Below are positions 9,801-17,591 of a stretch of 64,000 bases of DNA, piece after piece. The stretch is from Microbulbifer sp. GL-2. Its GTDB lineage: Bacteria; Pseudomonadota; Gammaproteobacteria; Pseudomonadales; Cellvibrionaceae. Within the stretch, counting starts at the first letter, position 1. Every line of letters begins with the position of its first letter. The translations under genes and the position numbers were made by a program. The stretch covers positions 2,841,001 through 2,905,000 of the forward strand of contig NZ_AP019807.1 of the NCBI RefSeq assembly GCF_007183175.1, read 5' to 3'. Below the pieces are notes generated by a model. The model ran no database searches. It saw only the letters and a list, made by a program, of their open reading frames with translations, and had not been told where the DNA came from.

Positions 9801-11635
9801 GCGGGTATCTTCCCTAGTACCTCTTCGACCCCCAGTTGTGCTGTGCGGTAGTGTTGGCGTCTGCCGAGGTTTACATCACCACCCCATGCGAGCACGGGCA
9901 GTGTTTCTGCCCCGGGTTGTAGCTGCTCTTCTTCAGTTGTGTTCGGTACTTCATTGGCGAAGTTTTTTTGATTGGGCTGGTTTAAAGTGCTTTGCGCGAG
10001 CAGAAATTTCCTATAGGCAACAAATCCTGACAAGTAGTGCTCAACATCATCGATCCTTATCCTGAACGCATGATGGCGAATAAAGAAACTACCCAGGATT
10101 TTTTCCGGGCTTTTGAAGAACATAGCGAACTCGGGCCAGAAGTATCCATTCAATAGATATGCAGCTCGCTTGTGTAAGGCCCGATAGAAGTGTTCAAGAT
10201 CAACTTGATCAAGTAAATATTGGAATTCGCTTTGCTGGCGCAGCCGCACAATCATTTTTTCTGCGGCCATCATCAACTCAAGCAAGGTGGGAAAAGTGGT
10301 GATACGGTTTTCGACGAAGTCCAAGTAATTGACGAAATTGCGAATGCCAAACTGGTAGTACTTTTCTTCAGGTCGATAAATGGTGAGTTCATTGACGCAA
10401 TAGCTTAACCAGTGATCGTGAGCACGCCAATGGCCGGATATAATAAAGTAGTGAAATGCTTTTTCCACTAGTGCCAACCAGCGCGCATCCTTGCTCCATC
10501 CATACAGGCGCATTAGACCAAATGCTGCTTCGCCGTCGTAGTAAATCACACGATGCAAGTCCTTGATTTCGAGAGTAGGGTATTCGAGGACATGGCAAAA
10601 CTGGCCACTTTCCGGGTTTTGCATAAATTCAATACCCAGGGCCAACTGCTCAATCAGTTCTGCATACTCCTGGGTTTGCATTACTTCTGAGTACTTCACT
10701 AGCGCCAACAAGCTTACGGCATTGCCTCCGAGTTTGATCTCGTCATTTGGTTCTACCAGAAAAGCGCCTAATTCTCCGGAGTGGAGAGGGATGGTTTTAA
10801 TCAGTTTTTTTGTGAGGAAGTTGAGTGAGCGCCGGATAGCTTCCAGAAGAAGGGCGTCATTCGTGACCTCCCATGCCTCAATCATCGCATAGGTGCTGCT
10901 GGCGTGACGCAGGTTGTTGTAGGTATTGATCTCCCGATCAAAGCAGGCATGCCATCCGTAGTGGAAAAGCCCGCTGGGTTTTACCTGGTTAGCCAGGTAA
11001 CGGCTGCCATTTTCAATAAGCTCGGTGGCTTGTTGGGTGTCCAGGCTCTCAACAAGCCGGCGACCGGCGTCCAGCCCCGCACCATGTAAGGCTACAGGCT
11101 CCTGATCCACTTCACAGAATATTCCTTCAGTAGATAGGAGTACAACGCTCATTTCATCAGAGAATACCAGTTCTCCTAGCTGGCCAAAGCGTTTCTTACT
11201 ATAGGAAAGGAAGTTCTTTTCATTGAGAAAGGCATGGTCGATTTTGTTGCCGCCATAGAGCATGGCATTGGCATTCAGCTCCTGCTCAAGAAAGGCTATT
11301 TTACAGTCGACGTCCAAGGCCAAACCATAGCGGAAATAGGAACGCTTGGTTTCCTGCAAAAGTTCATAAAGGCCGGCCAAGGTCATTGTGCTCTTTCTGG
11401 TTACCCAATCTATCCTTAACCAGCAGGGTTCTATCCTCGCCTGGTTTGCTGCTTTACGAATATCTCCAGCAAGTTCCTGCCAAGCATTGGGAAAGTCTTG
11501 CGCGTTAATATGCCGAACTTCAGCACGTTGTTTGGCGTCACTAATTGAAAAAAAAAGTGTAAAAGGAGGGCTAAGCTCGCGCAGTGCCCGCTCTACCATG
11601 GGGCGCGCCCGCATAAGCATGCTGGATAGGGACAT
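6836..11635 (-). CDS. Giant fusion: alpha-helical toroid + CapA-type domain + MurF-like ligase
   Basis: 1599 residues, ATG start. Region about 1-200 is unrecognised. About 205-540 is rich in paired helices (NLRHASSTYAMIEAWEV, YYDGEAAFGLMRLYGW), like the alpha/alpha toroids of glycan epimerases and hydrolases. About 579-850 is a CapA (PGA_cap) metallophosphoesterase-like domain: WGGDVNLGRR, NLECVV, ATANNHSGDYG, VAVHWGANHE, GSSAHNLQGIEIY. About 900-1090 is a beta-rich linker domain. From about 1200 it is a Mur ligase: P-loop GTAGKST near 1232, then EVAQSALW, a MurF-like SLIDDSWNATVSSM and ILVKGSRRD. CapA and CapB/Mur-like enzymes act in poly-gamma-glutamate synthesis and Mur ligases join amino acids to carboxylates, so the protein may build or attach an amino-acid polymer. 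No signal peptide is evident. The product is unknown. Confidence 0.85.
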   Translation of the reverse strand: MSLSSMLMRARPMVERALRELSPPFTLFFSISDAKQRAEVRHINAQDFPNAWQELAGDIRKAANQARIEPCWLRIDWVTRKSTMTLAGLYELLQETKRSYFRYGLALDVDCKIAFLEQELNANAMLYGGNKIDHAFLNEKNFLSYSKKRFGQLGELVFSDEMSVVLLSTEGIFCEVDQEPVALHGAGLDAGRRLVESLDTQQATELIENGSRYLANQVKPSGLFHYGWHACFDREINTYNNLRHASSTYAMIEAWEVTNDALLLEAIRRSLNFLTKKLIKTIPLHSGELGAFLVEPNDEIKLGGNAVSLLALVKYSEVMQTQEYAELIEQLALGIEFMQNPESGQFCHVLEYPTLEIKDLHRVIYYDGEAAFGLMRLYGWSKDARWLALVEKAFHYFIISGHWRAHDHWLSYCVNELTIYRPEEKYYQFGIRNFVNYLDFVENRITTFPTLLELMMAAEKMIVRLRQQSEFQYLLDQVDLEHFYRALHKRAAYLLNGYFWPEFAMFFKSPEKILGSFFIRHHAFRIRIDDVEHYLSGFVAYRKFLLAQSTLNQPNQKNFANEVPNTTEEEQLQPGAETLPVLAWGGDVNLGRRQHYRTAQLGVEEVLGKIPALKNADISVINLECVVATKGEQGVSKGESSPYYYRARPEMLSVLIAAGVDIVATANNHSGDYGPAALLEQKQWLDAAGIGCTGSGENLDEALKPVFRAAGTINVALFSIDATQPRFAAGPTTAGCAYLPPTIPELWEETLRPRILSARKKAQVVLVAVHWGANHEAHPTPEQRALGHAIVNAGADGILGSSAHNLQGIEIYRNRPIIHDAGDLLFDAVRNSLADSGIFCLQLSTQGIEQVTFVPVGSGFGFSKQLSGEEAVNRSQQFANQCLPLGTNLRLHENGTATVKLTPPQRDTVNLPTLPKPPKLPHQVTALQEKSFVIPCCQAESVPADAKITSMKVGPMELLGVRFYPREIKSRQILWVESFWRIADEINEDFRLDFRAEPVRQTTMPYWGKSMDHDPCDWQMPTSRWKPGVIYRDLYGLRAPANRDITEVNLQLYIGLVSNSTQIKPVPVAGMITQLNLSNKSDNRKRKVPQYRSEFPSIIYDHPPGQTWNAEQITAITGGTWLVTPPEGWYVRSVISGSAFIEESLDPILFVAHTNLDRLYHEQSSKTSAKFWDFHQKLPSFANRIAGAIVARPVDGLPEQLPVLQVDDPIKAIIELGFAARERFDGEVIALTGTAGKSTTLKMIGQMLGPREKVLTSLGNYNSRVGAPSMLASLNKDHEIAVIEVAQSALWMKRGPITHRIKPTIALITEIGMSQTNRKIKNVEDTAKWKSRIYEGLVGSAIAIVGEHLQCFDYVLNKARRHARRVIIFGESSKAEIRVVKIRADEFGSWVQLQFPNRELELRVPAPSIGMMHNAIAAISVAYALNTDLDEAALRLQELHLAESHLQRLDLNLQGHSVSLIDDSWNATVSSMLNAFSVFSQSEVKSGGRRIAILGRIVHLGDKSKEMHESLAGPLIQSKVDWVITHGEDMLYLRECLPTHILGPHFSDAPALAGYLTEFCKNADLILVKGSRRDSDFGKIPGLLQKESAEKIDEISVEK

Positions 11636-11958
11636 GTCGCTAATGTTCTCTCTGGATTTCTGAGTTGGCAGAATTTTCAGTATTTATTTCTTTGATAACT
11701 ACAGGAGGACTGTCCTGCTGGAGTATAGACTTGTGTACAGATCCTGCTGGCGATGAATACAACTCAGGGAATAAAATTTCTTTCAGTAAGATTGGGTTTT
11801 CAAAACTTATCCACTTGGATAGTATTGGGTGTACCGCGCTAATGAATGGAATACACGCAAAGTGTCGAAGACTCTCTCAATTAGTTCAAGAGTGCTATTG
11901 AGGGATTAATCTCAGGTTGAGTGATTTTGTAGGTTAAAGATCTGCCAATCCCTAAAAT
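11636..11958. other. Intergenic region ahead of an orphan terminator
   Basis: About 320 bases between the start of the giant minus-strand gene and a plus-strand terminator at 11959. The only plus-strand open frame (TTG at 11665, 78 codons) has no clear ribosome site and no recognisable sequence, so I do not call it a gene. The terminator implies a short plus-strand transcript from this stretch, possibly a small RNA. It also holds the promoter and leader of the giant gene. Confidence 0.4.
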
Positions 11959-11986
11959 CCGAAAGGCGACCCTTTCGGGTTTTTTG
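11959..11986 (+). terminator. Rho-independent terminator
   Basis: Stem of CCGAAAGG with CCTTTCGG around a GCGA-like loop, followed by GTTTTTTG. It points along the plus strand although no clear plus-strand gene ends here. Confidence 0.8.
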
Positions 11987-12191
11987 TCTGAAATTGGTTA
12001 ACCGGCTCATTTAATATTGCGCCTTCTCGGTTGATTATCCTGTCGATATTCAGGTCGTGTATGAGCTTTGGGTCTGTGTGTGAGATATATCCTCCCTGAC
12101 ATGTGTAAATTTTCCAATATCTGGCGTGAAGTTCAAATGGCCTTATTGGCGGTTTGAAAACATGGAAGATAGAGATGTGGAGTAGTAGGTA

Positions 12192-13460
12192 ATGCGTAGG
12201 AACTGGTGGCAGAGCATAAGGAGCTTTCCTCCTCTGGTCTGGATAATATTAATTGGGAGCTTTTTTAGCCGTGGTACTTACTTTATGGTTTGGCCTTTCC
12301 TGGCCATCCTCCTATTTAAAAAATTTGAATTGGATACAACCGAGATTGGTTTGATCCTCAGTGCATCTGCAATTGGCGCAGCCCTTTTTGGGTTCTATGT
12401 AGGTGCTCTTTCAGATCGCTATGGTCGCCGTAATATCTTGTTACTGGGTTCAGTAATTAACCTATTTTCTTTTGCTCTATTAGCGATAACCCACACATTA
12501 CCGGGGTTTATTCTGGTAATGACACTCTGTTCCATTGGTCGAGCGGTTTGGGAGCCACCGGCTAGTGCGCTGATTGGTGATTTGATTGATAACCAGTCAA
12601 ACCGCGAGCTGGCTCTACAGTTGCGTTATTTCCTGATTAATGCGGGTGCGGCACTGGGACCAATAGTTGGTGTTTGGGCCGGACTCAGTGCGCAGCAGTC
12701 TACCTTCGGTTTAACCTCGCTAAGTTATCTGTTGTTGGCACTGGCCTTTGTCTGGGGCTTTGCAAAAACAGGGACGGGACATCTGGCAAATGTGCGGGGA
12801 GATAGCACTGTGGCCCTGGGTAATACCCTTTCAGTATTGCGCAAGGACCATGTGTTCATGGTGGTGATTATCGCCAATATCCTGACAATGTTTATCTATG
12901 CTCATATGGATTCCAGCCTGGTGCAGTACCTGACTCGTTCAGGGACGGTGCGACTAGTTGAGCTGATTTCCAGCATGATCTTTATCAACGCGATAACGAT
13001 TGTGCTATTGCAGTTTCCGCTGATGCAGCTAATGCACAGTCTGGATATAAAAGAACGAATCATGACAGGATTAATTATATTAGCCGTTGCCCAAATGTGG
13101 TTTGCCCTGAATCCGGTACATTGGTTTTGGGGTTGGATGGGGGCGACTTTTGTCCTCAGTCTGGCGGAGGCGATTCTCTTCCCTACCATGAGTGTACAGA
13201 TTGACCGCTTGGCGCCCGAGCATTTACGAGGCACTTATTTTGGTGCCGCTTCTTTCTATGCATTGGGTTGGGCCATGGCACCCTTGGCGGGTGGCGTGAT
13301 TCTTGAATGGTGGGGTGGGTCAGTACTCTATTGGATGCTGTTGGCGCTTTGTGGATTGGTGTTTGTACTCTATCGCATCACGGCTTACCTTTCCCGCCCA
13401 CAGTGGCCGGAACTGGAAGAACAGGTGCTTACTTCTAGTGAAAGCGCTAAACCCATTTGA
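12192..13460 (+). CDS. MFS transporter (DHA1/MdtH-like)
   Basis: Twelve-helix inner membrane transporter of 422 residues, probably a proton-driven drug or metabolite exporter. The major facilitator motif A is clear (GALSDRYGRRNILLLG after helix 2), followed by a CSIGRAVWEPPASALIGDL segment in helix 4-5 that recalls the MdtH group. A second motif-A-like loop lies at the start of the C-terminal half. The ATG has a GTGGAG-type ribosome site about 12 bases upstream. It stands alone between two terminators, so it is probably transcribed by itself. The substrate cannot be read from the sequence. Confidence 0.88.
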   Translation: MRRNWWQSIRSFPPLVWIILIGSFFSRGTYFMVWPFLAILLFKKFELDTTEIGLILSASAIGAALFGFYVGALSDRYGRRNILLLGSVINLFSFALLAITHTLPGFILVMTLCSIGRAVWEPPASALIGDLIDNQSNRELALQLRYFLINAGAALGPIVGVWAGLSAQQSTFGLTSLSYLLLALAFVWGFAKTGTGHLANVRGDSTVALGNTLSVLRKDHVFMVVIIANILTMFIYAHMDSSLVQYLTRSGTVRLVELISSMIFINAITIVLLQFPLMQLMHSLDIKERIMTGLIILAVAQMWFALNPVHWFWGWMGATFVLSLAEAILFPTMSVQIDRLAPEHLRGTYFGAASFYALGWAMAPLAGGVILEWWGGSVLYWMLLALCGLVFVLYRITAYLSRPQWPELEEQVLTSSESAKPI

Positions 13461-13525
13461 TTAATGAAGTCGCTAATTGGGATGATGTACTACAGATGTA
13501 TAAATAAAAAAGGGCTTTTGAGACA

Positions 13526-13566
13526 TAAAAACGGGAAGCCCAGCAATTGTAAGCTGAGGCTTCCCG
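13526..13566 (-). terminator. Rho-independent terminator of fadH
   Basis: Read on the minus strand, CGGGAAGCC pairs with GGCTTCCCG, extended inward by CAGC/GCTG, and is followed by TTTTTAT. It lies about 50 bases after the fadH stop codon. Confidence 0.9.
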
Positions 13567-13617
13567 ATCTGGGTGGGTTAACAAGATTCCCTGACAGGGG
13601 TATGTCAGGGGATTTGT

Positions 13618-15654
13618 TTAAATCTCTGCAGCGAGGCGTGAGCCCTGGTCGATAGCGCGCTTGGCGTCTAGTTCTGCGGCTTCGTCGGCACCACCAATCA
13701 GGTGGGTTTTCACACCGCGCTCCAGCAAGGCTTCATACAGCTTGCGAGCAGGCTCCTGACCGGCGCAGACAATAATGTTATCTACCTCCAGCAGCCGCTC
13801 CTCGTCACCTACACGAATGTGCAGCCCCTTATCGTCAATTTTGTCGTAAAGAGCGCCTGCAATCATTTCTACTTTACGGTGTTGCAGGCTGCCACGGTGA
13901 ATCCAGCCAGTGGTTTTACCCAGGCCGGCACCCACTTTGGTAGTTTTCCGCTGCAGCAGGTAAACCTGGCGCGGAGTGGTTACGGCTTCGCGGGGTTTCA
14001 GGCCTGAGCGTTGTTCCAGCTCAATATCCACACCCCATTCGCTGAAGAACTCTTCCTTGTCGCTGGCGAGCACGGTTTCTTCGCTGGAATGCGGGCCGTC
14101 GTGGGTCAGGTATTCCGCCACATCGAAGCCAATACCACCGGCGCCGATAATTGCTACTTTTTCACCCACGGGCTTCTTATGCTTGAGGACGTCCAGATAA
14201 CCCATCACTTTATCACTTTCGATACCTGGAATCGGCGGGGTGCGCGGCTCGATGCCGGTGGCAATAATCACTTCATCAAAAGACTGCAGGTTTTCTGCAG
14301 TAGCGATGGTTTCGAGTTTAACCTCAACGCCAGTCACTTCCAGGCGGCGCTTGAAATAGCGTAGGGTTTCCTGGAATTCCGCTTTGCCGGGGATCTGTTT
14401 GGCGATATTGAATTGGCCACCGATCTTATTGCTGCCTTCAAACAGGGTGACCTGATGGCCGCGTTCAGCGGCGACAGTGGATGCGGCCAAACCGGCGGGG
14501 CCGGCGCCAATTACGGCAACCTTTTTCACATTACCGGTGGGCAGGTAGTTCAGCTCCGTTTCGTGACAGGCGCGCGGGTTCACCAGGCAGGAGGTGAGCT
14601 TCAGCTGGAAAGTGTGGTCCAGGCAGGCCTGGTTACAGCCGATGCAAGTATTGATTTCATCGGCGCGGCCCTCCGCGGCTTTATTGACGAAATCGGAATC
14701 AGCGAGGAAAGGGCGCGCCATGGAGATCATATCCGCCTGACCGGAGGAGAGTATTTCCTCTGCCACTTCCGGCACATTGATACGATTACTGGCGACTACC
14801 GGGATGGACAGGTGCTTTTTCACTTTCGCGGTAATATCGGTGAATGCCGCACGGGGAACATTGGTGGCGATAGTGGGAACGCGCGCTTCGTGCCAGCCGA
14901 TACCGGTATTAATAATAGTGGCACCAGCTTTTTCGATAGCCTGGCCAAGGGCGGCGACTTCATCGAAGTCACTGCCGTCTTCCACCAGGTCCAGCATGGA
15001 CAGGCGGTAAATAATAATAAAGTCTTCGCCAATGGCCTCGCGCACTCGGCGTACGACTTCGATCGGCAGGCGAATGCGGTTCTCGAAGCTGCCACCCCAC
15101 TCATCGGTGCGTTTGTTGGTGCGTTTTACGATGAACTGATTAATGAAGTAGCCCTCGGAGCCCATGATTTCCACGCCGTCGTAACCGGCCTCGCGGGCCA
15201 GGGTGGCACAGCGCACATAGTCATCGATCTGGCCTTCGATTTCCTCGCTGGTCAGCTCACGGGGAGTGAAGGGGTTGATTGGGGCCTGAATGGGGGAGGG
15301 GGCGATCAGGTTTTCATTGTAGGCGTAGCGGCCGGTATGCAGTATCTGCATACAGATCTTACCGCCTTCTGCATGGACTGCTTCGGTGACTTCCCGGTGT
15401 TGCTGGGCTTCTTCAGGGGTGTTCATCTTTGAGGCGCCCTTAAATACACCGCTCTCTTCGTTCGGCGCGATGCCACCGGTTACAATCAAGCCAACGCCAC
15501 CGCGGGCTCGTTCGGCATAAAAGGCCGCCAAACGGGTAAAGCCGCCGGGGTGTTCTTCCAGGTTGGTGTGCATGGAGCCCATCAGCACCCGGTTTTTCAG
15601 GGTGGTGAAGCCCAGATCCAGGGGGGCAAGCATATTAGAGTAGGCTTGGGACAT
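13618..15654 (-). CDS. fadH: NADPH-dependent 2,4-dienoyl-CoA reductase
   Basis: 678 residues, the usual length for FadH. The enzyme reduces 2,4-dienoyl-CoA so that unsaturated fatty acids with even-numbered double bonds can enter beta-oxidation. The N-terminal half is an old-yellow-enzyme FMN barrel (ends with ADMISMARPFLADSDFV). The 4Fe-4S cysteines follow in CIGCNQACLDHTFQLKLTSC, then the FAD/NADPH half with VAVIGAGPAGLAAS and VAIIGAGGIGFDVAE. The ATG at 15654 is the first methionine of the conserved domain. A palindrome in its upstream region suggests repression, and its neighbours are acyl-CoA catabolism genes. Confidence 0.95.
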   Translation of the reverse strand: MSQAYSNMLAPLDLGFTTLKNRVLMGSMHTNLEEHPGGFTRLAAFYAERARGGVGLIVTGGIAPNEESGVFKGASKMNTPEEAQQHREVTEAVHAEGGKICMQILHTGRYAYNENLIAPSPIQAPINPFTPRELTSEEIEGQIDDYVRCATLAREAGYDGVEIMGSEGYFINQFIVKRTNKRTDEWGGSFENRIRLPIEVVRRVREAIGEDFIIIYRLSMLDLVEDGSDFDEVAALGQAIEKAGATIINTGIGWHEARVPTIATNVPRAAFTDITAKVKKHLSIPVVASNRINVPEVAEEILSSGQADMISMARPFLADSDFVNKAAEGRADEINTCIGCNQACLDHTFQLKLTSCLVNPRACHETELNYLPTGNVKKVAVIGAGPAGLAASTVAAERGHQVTLFEGSNKIGGQFNIAKQIPGKAEFQETLRYFKRRLEVTGVEVKLETIATAENLQSFDEVIIATGIEPRTPPIPGIESDKVMGYLDVLKHKKPVGEKVAIIGAGGIGFDVAEYLTHDGPHSSEETVLASDKEEFFSEWGVDIELEQRSGLKPREAVTTPRQVYLLQRKTTKVGAGLGKTTGWIHRGSLQHRKVEMIAGALYDKIDDKGLHIRVGDEERLLEVDNIIVCAGQEPARKLYEALLERGVKTHLIGGADEAAELDAKRAIDQGSRLAAEI

Positions 15655-15708
15655 GGCAAAATTCTCTTTTTGTAACCTTTGGGGTTCGTCTTTATCTGCA
15701 AAGAGCTA

Positions 15709-15728
15709 ATATGCAAAGAGTTGCATAT
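15709..15728. promoter_or_regulatory. Palindromic operator candidate upstream of fadH
   Basis: ATATGCAAAGAGTTGCATAT has perfect eight-base arms around AGAG, and a second GCAAAGAG copy lies immediately to its left at about 15699. It is 55-75 bases upstream of the fadH start, a good position for a repressor site. The binding protein is unknown. Confidence 0.55.
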
Positions 15729-15882
15729 CGTTACCCAGCAGGATAACAAGAGCCGCTGGCGCGAAACAGTGACCTTTCCGGTCGAATTCAATGATCAATT
15801 CCCGACGCTTTCCCAACCTACTTGCGTCCCATTCTCATTTGGTAGAACTGCTTGTTTTTAAAAGGCTTTTTACACTGTTTAT

Positions 15883-16776
15883 TTATTTCGCCAGGACCGC
15901 CAGGAGTTGCTCACGTATCCAGCGATTGGCGGGGTCATCGTGTTGGTTTTTGTGCCATAGCAGGTGCCAGTCCATCAGTGGAATTTGGAAGGGAAGTTCA
16001 AATAAACGCGCCGAATACTGACTGGCCAGACTGGCGGGCACCGTCAGGGCCAAGTCGGTGCGCAAGACCACTAAGGGCGCCACCCGGTAGTGCTGTACAC
16101 GCAACTTGATAGTGCGTCGTCGCCCCAGTTTATTCAGGGCGATATCTGCTAGGCCAGGGCCTGTGCGCCTGCTGGAAACATGGATGTGTTCCAGCTGTAG
16201 GTATTGATCAAGTGTCAGGCTGGACTCGCTGGCCAGGGGGTGCTCGTTCCGCAACATACAGAGATAGCGGTCCTGGTGCAGACGCTGCTGTTGTAGCTGG
16301 GGTGCGGTTGCCAGTGGTATATCCAGGGCGAAATCCAATGTATTGGCTGCCAGTTCCTTGGCCAGCTGGTCCCTGGGCACGTGAAATGATTCAACTGTGA
16401 CCCCCGGCGCATCTTTTTCCAGTCGTTCCAGTAAATGCGGTAGCAGCAGGGTTTCCGCCATATCGTTCATGGATAATCGCAATGTCTTGCGCGCCAGGGC
16501 GGGGTCGAAAAGGCGGTGTTCGTTCAGGCTGGTGCCAAGCAGGGAAAGGGCCTGTTGTACCTTGGGCATAATGGACTCTGTAAAGGGGGTGGGGGTCATG
16601 CCGGATGGCCCGCGGATAAATAGTGGGTCCTCCAGGGTACGGCGTAAACGCGCCAGGGCATTACTTACAGCTGGCTGGGTGATGTGCAACTGCTCAGCTG
16701 CACGGGTGAGGTTACGCGCGATATAAATGGCTTCCAGAACCAGGAAGAGGTTCATATCCATTTTTTGTAGCTGCAT
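15883..16776 (-). CDS. LysR-family transcriptional regulator
   Basis: DNA-binding regulator of 297 residues from the ATG at 16776 (a GTG at 16782 and a later ATG at 16761 are alternatives). The N-terminal winged helix-turn-helix is typical: MDMNLFLVLEAIYIARNLTRAAEQLHITQPAVSNALARLRR, given here only as a region at about residues 6-47. The effector-binding domain follows. It is divergent from the six-gene acyl-CoA operon with about 108 bases between the starts, the classic arrangement for a LysR activator of the adjacent operon. The effector, perhaps an acyl-CoA or hydroxy acid, is inferred from that operon. Confidence 0.9.
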   Translation of the reverse strand: MQLQKMDMNLFLVLEAIYIARNLTRAAEQLHITQPAVSNALARLRRTLEDPLFIRGPSGMTPTPFTESIMPKVQQALSLLGTSLNEHRLFDPALARKTLRLSMNDMAETLLLPHLLERLEKDAPGVTVESFHVPRDQLAKELAANTLDFALDIPLATAPQLQQQRLHQDRYLCMLRNEHPLASESSLTLDQYLQLEHIHVSSRRTGPGLADIALNKLGRRRTIKLRVQHYRVAPLVVLRTDLALTVPASLASQYSARLFELPFQIPLMDWHLLWHKNQHDDPANRWIREQLLAVLAK

Positions 16777-16796
16777 AAGCACTTCAATTATAAGCG

Positions 16797-16822
16797 TTGT
16801 GAATGATTGTATATTCGCACAA
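16797..16822. promoter_or_regulatory. Candidate LysR operator
   Basis: An imperfect inverted repeat (TTGTGAAT left arm, ATTCGCACAA right arm) lies midway between the divergent LysR gene and the phosphatase-led operon. Position and dyad symmetry fit a LysR site; binding is not shown. Confidence 0.45.
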
Positions 16823-16884
16823 TAAACTTTGATGATTCAAATGAGAGGGCTAGGGTTGGGGTTTGATAAAAAAAGGAGCTAGTT

Positions 16885-17562
16885 GTGGCCGAATCAATAG
16901 TGGTACGCCATGGTCAGGCGTCCTTCGGCGCAGATGACTACGACAACCTCTCGGAAGTTGGATGGCAGCAATCTCGATGGCTGGGGGAATACTGGCGGCA
17001 GACTGGCCAGAAATTCGATCGGATTCTCTGTGGCAGCTTGCGCCGCCACCAGCAGACCACCAAGGGCATTTGTGAAGGCCTTGGTATTGAAGTAGAGAGT
17101 CGCTTAACTGTGCTCCCCCAGCTGGATGAGTTCGATTTTCTCGAGGTGGCACATCTCTACAGCGAGAAAAATCCCGCCGCTAAGCCGGTTCCCAATGCTT
17201 CACGTGCTGATTTTTATCGGTTTTTAATGCAGGGCATGCTCGCCTGGTCGGCAGGGGAAATTGCACCGGCCGAGAGCTGGCAGGAGTTTGAAAATCGTAT
17301 TCGTGAAGTTTTGGAATTTATCAGTGACAGCCCCAAAGGCGGTAAAACCTTGGTGGTCAGTTCCGGTGGTGCTATTGCAATGATGGTACGACAGGTATTG
17401 GGAGGCCCTCCCGAGTCGGTGATCAAACTCAATATGCAAATTCAGAATACCGGCACCAGTCGCTTTTTCTCTAGTGCCGGGCAGGGTCTTAGCCTGCACA
17501 GTTTCAATCATGTGCCTCACCTTGAGAGGGATGAGCGCCACACATCTGTTACCTATAGCTGA
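16885..17562 (+). CDS. Histidine phosphatase family protein
   Basis: 225 residues, GTG start with AAGGAG six bases upstream. The N-terminus carries the phosphohistidine motif VVRHGQASF (Arg8-His9-Gly10); the second-half SSGGAIAMM supplies the other active-site loop of the phosphoglycerate mutase superfamily. It is probably a phosphatase rather than a glycolytic mutase, as it leads an operon with an acyl-CoA dehydrogenase and an APH-like kinase. In animal ACAD10 a HAD phosphatase-like domain sits in the comparable place, so this protein may remove phosphate from a side or dead-end product. That link is inference. Confidence 0.85.
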   Translation: MAESIVVRHGQASFGADDYDNLSEVGWQQSRWLGEYWRQTGQKFDRILCGSLRRHQQTTKGICEGLGIEVESRLTVLPQLDEFDFLEVAHLYSEKNPAAKPVPNASRADFYRFLMQGMLAWSAGEIAPAESWQEFENRIREVLEFISDSPKGGKTLVVSSGGAIAMMVRQVLGGPPESVIKLNMQIQNTGTSRFFSSAGQGLSLHSFNHVPHLERDERHTSVTYS

Positions 17563-17591
17563 ATCTATAGCTTAAATAAAGGTGGAAAAAC

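Noticed and set aside
11665..11901. 78-codon TTG-start frame between the giant gene and the terminator
   Set aside because: No ribosome site, no recognisable sequence and many rare-looking residues; kept only as part of the possible small-RNA region.
13464..13655. 63-codon plus-strand frame between the MFS gene and fadH
   Set aside because: It runs through the fadH terminator hairpin and has no ribosome site.
14413..15432. A 339-codon plus-strand open frame inside fadH
   Set aside because: It is antisense to the conserved fadH coding frame; its sequence has no domain and its length reflects the GC-rich codon bias of the gene on the other strand.
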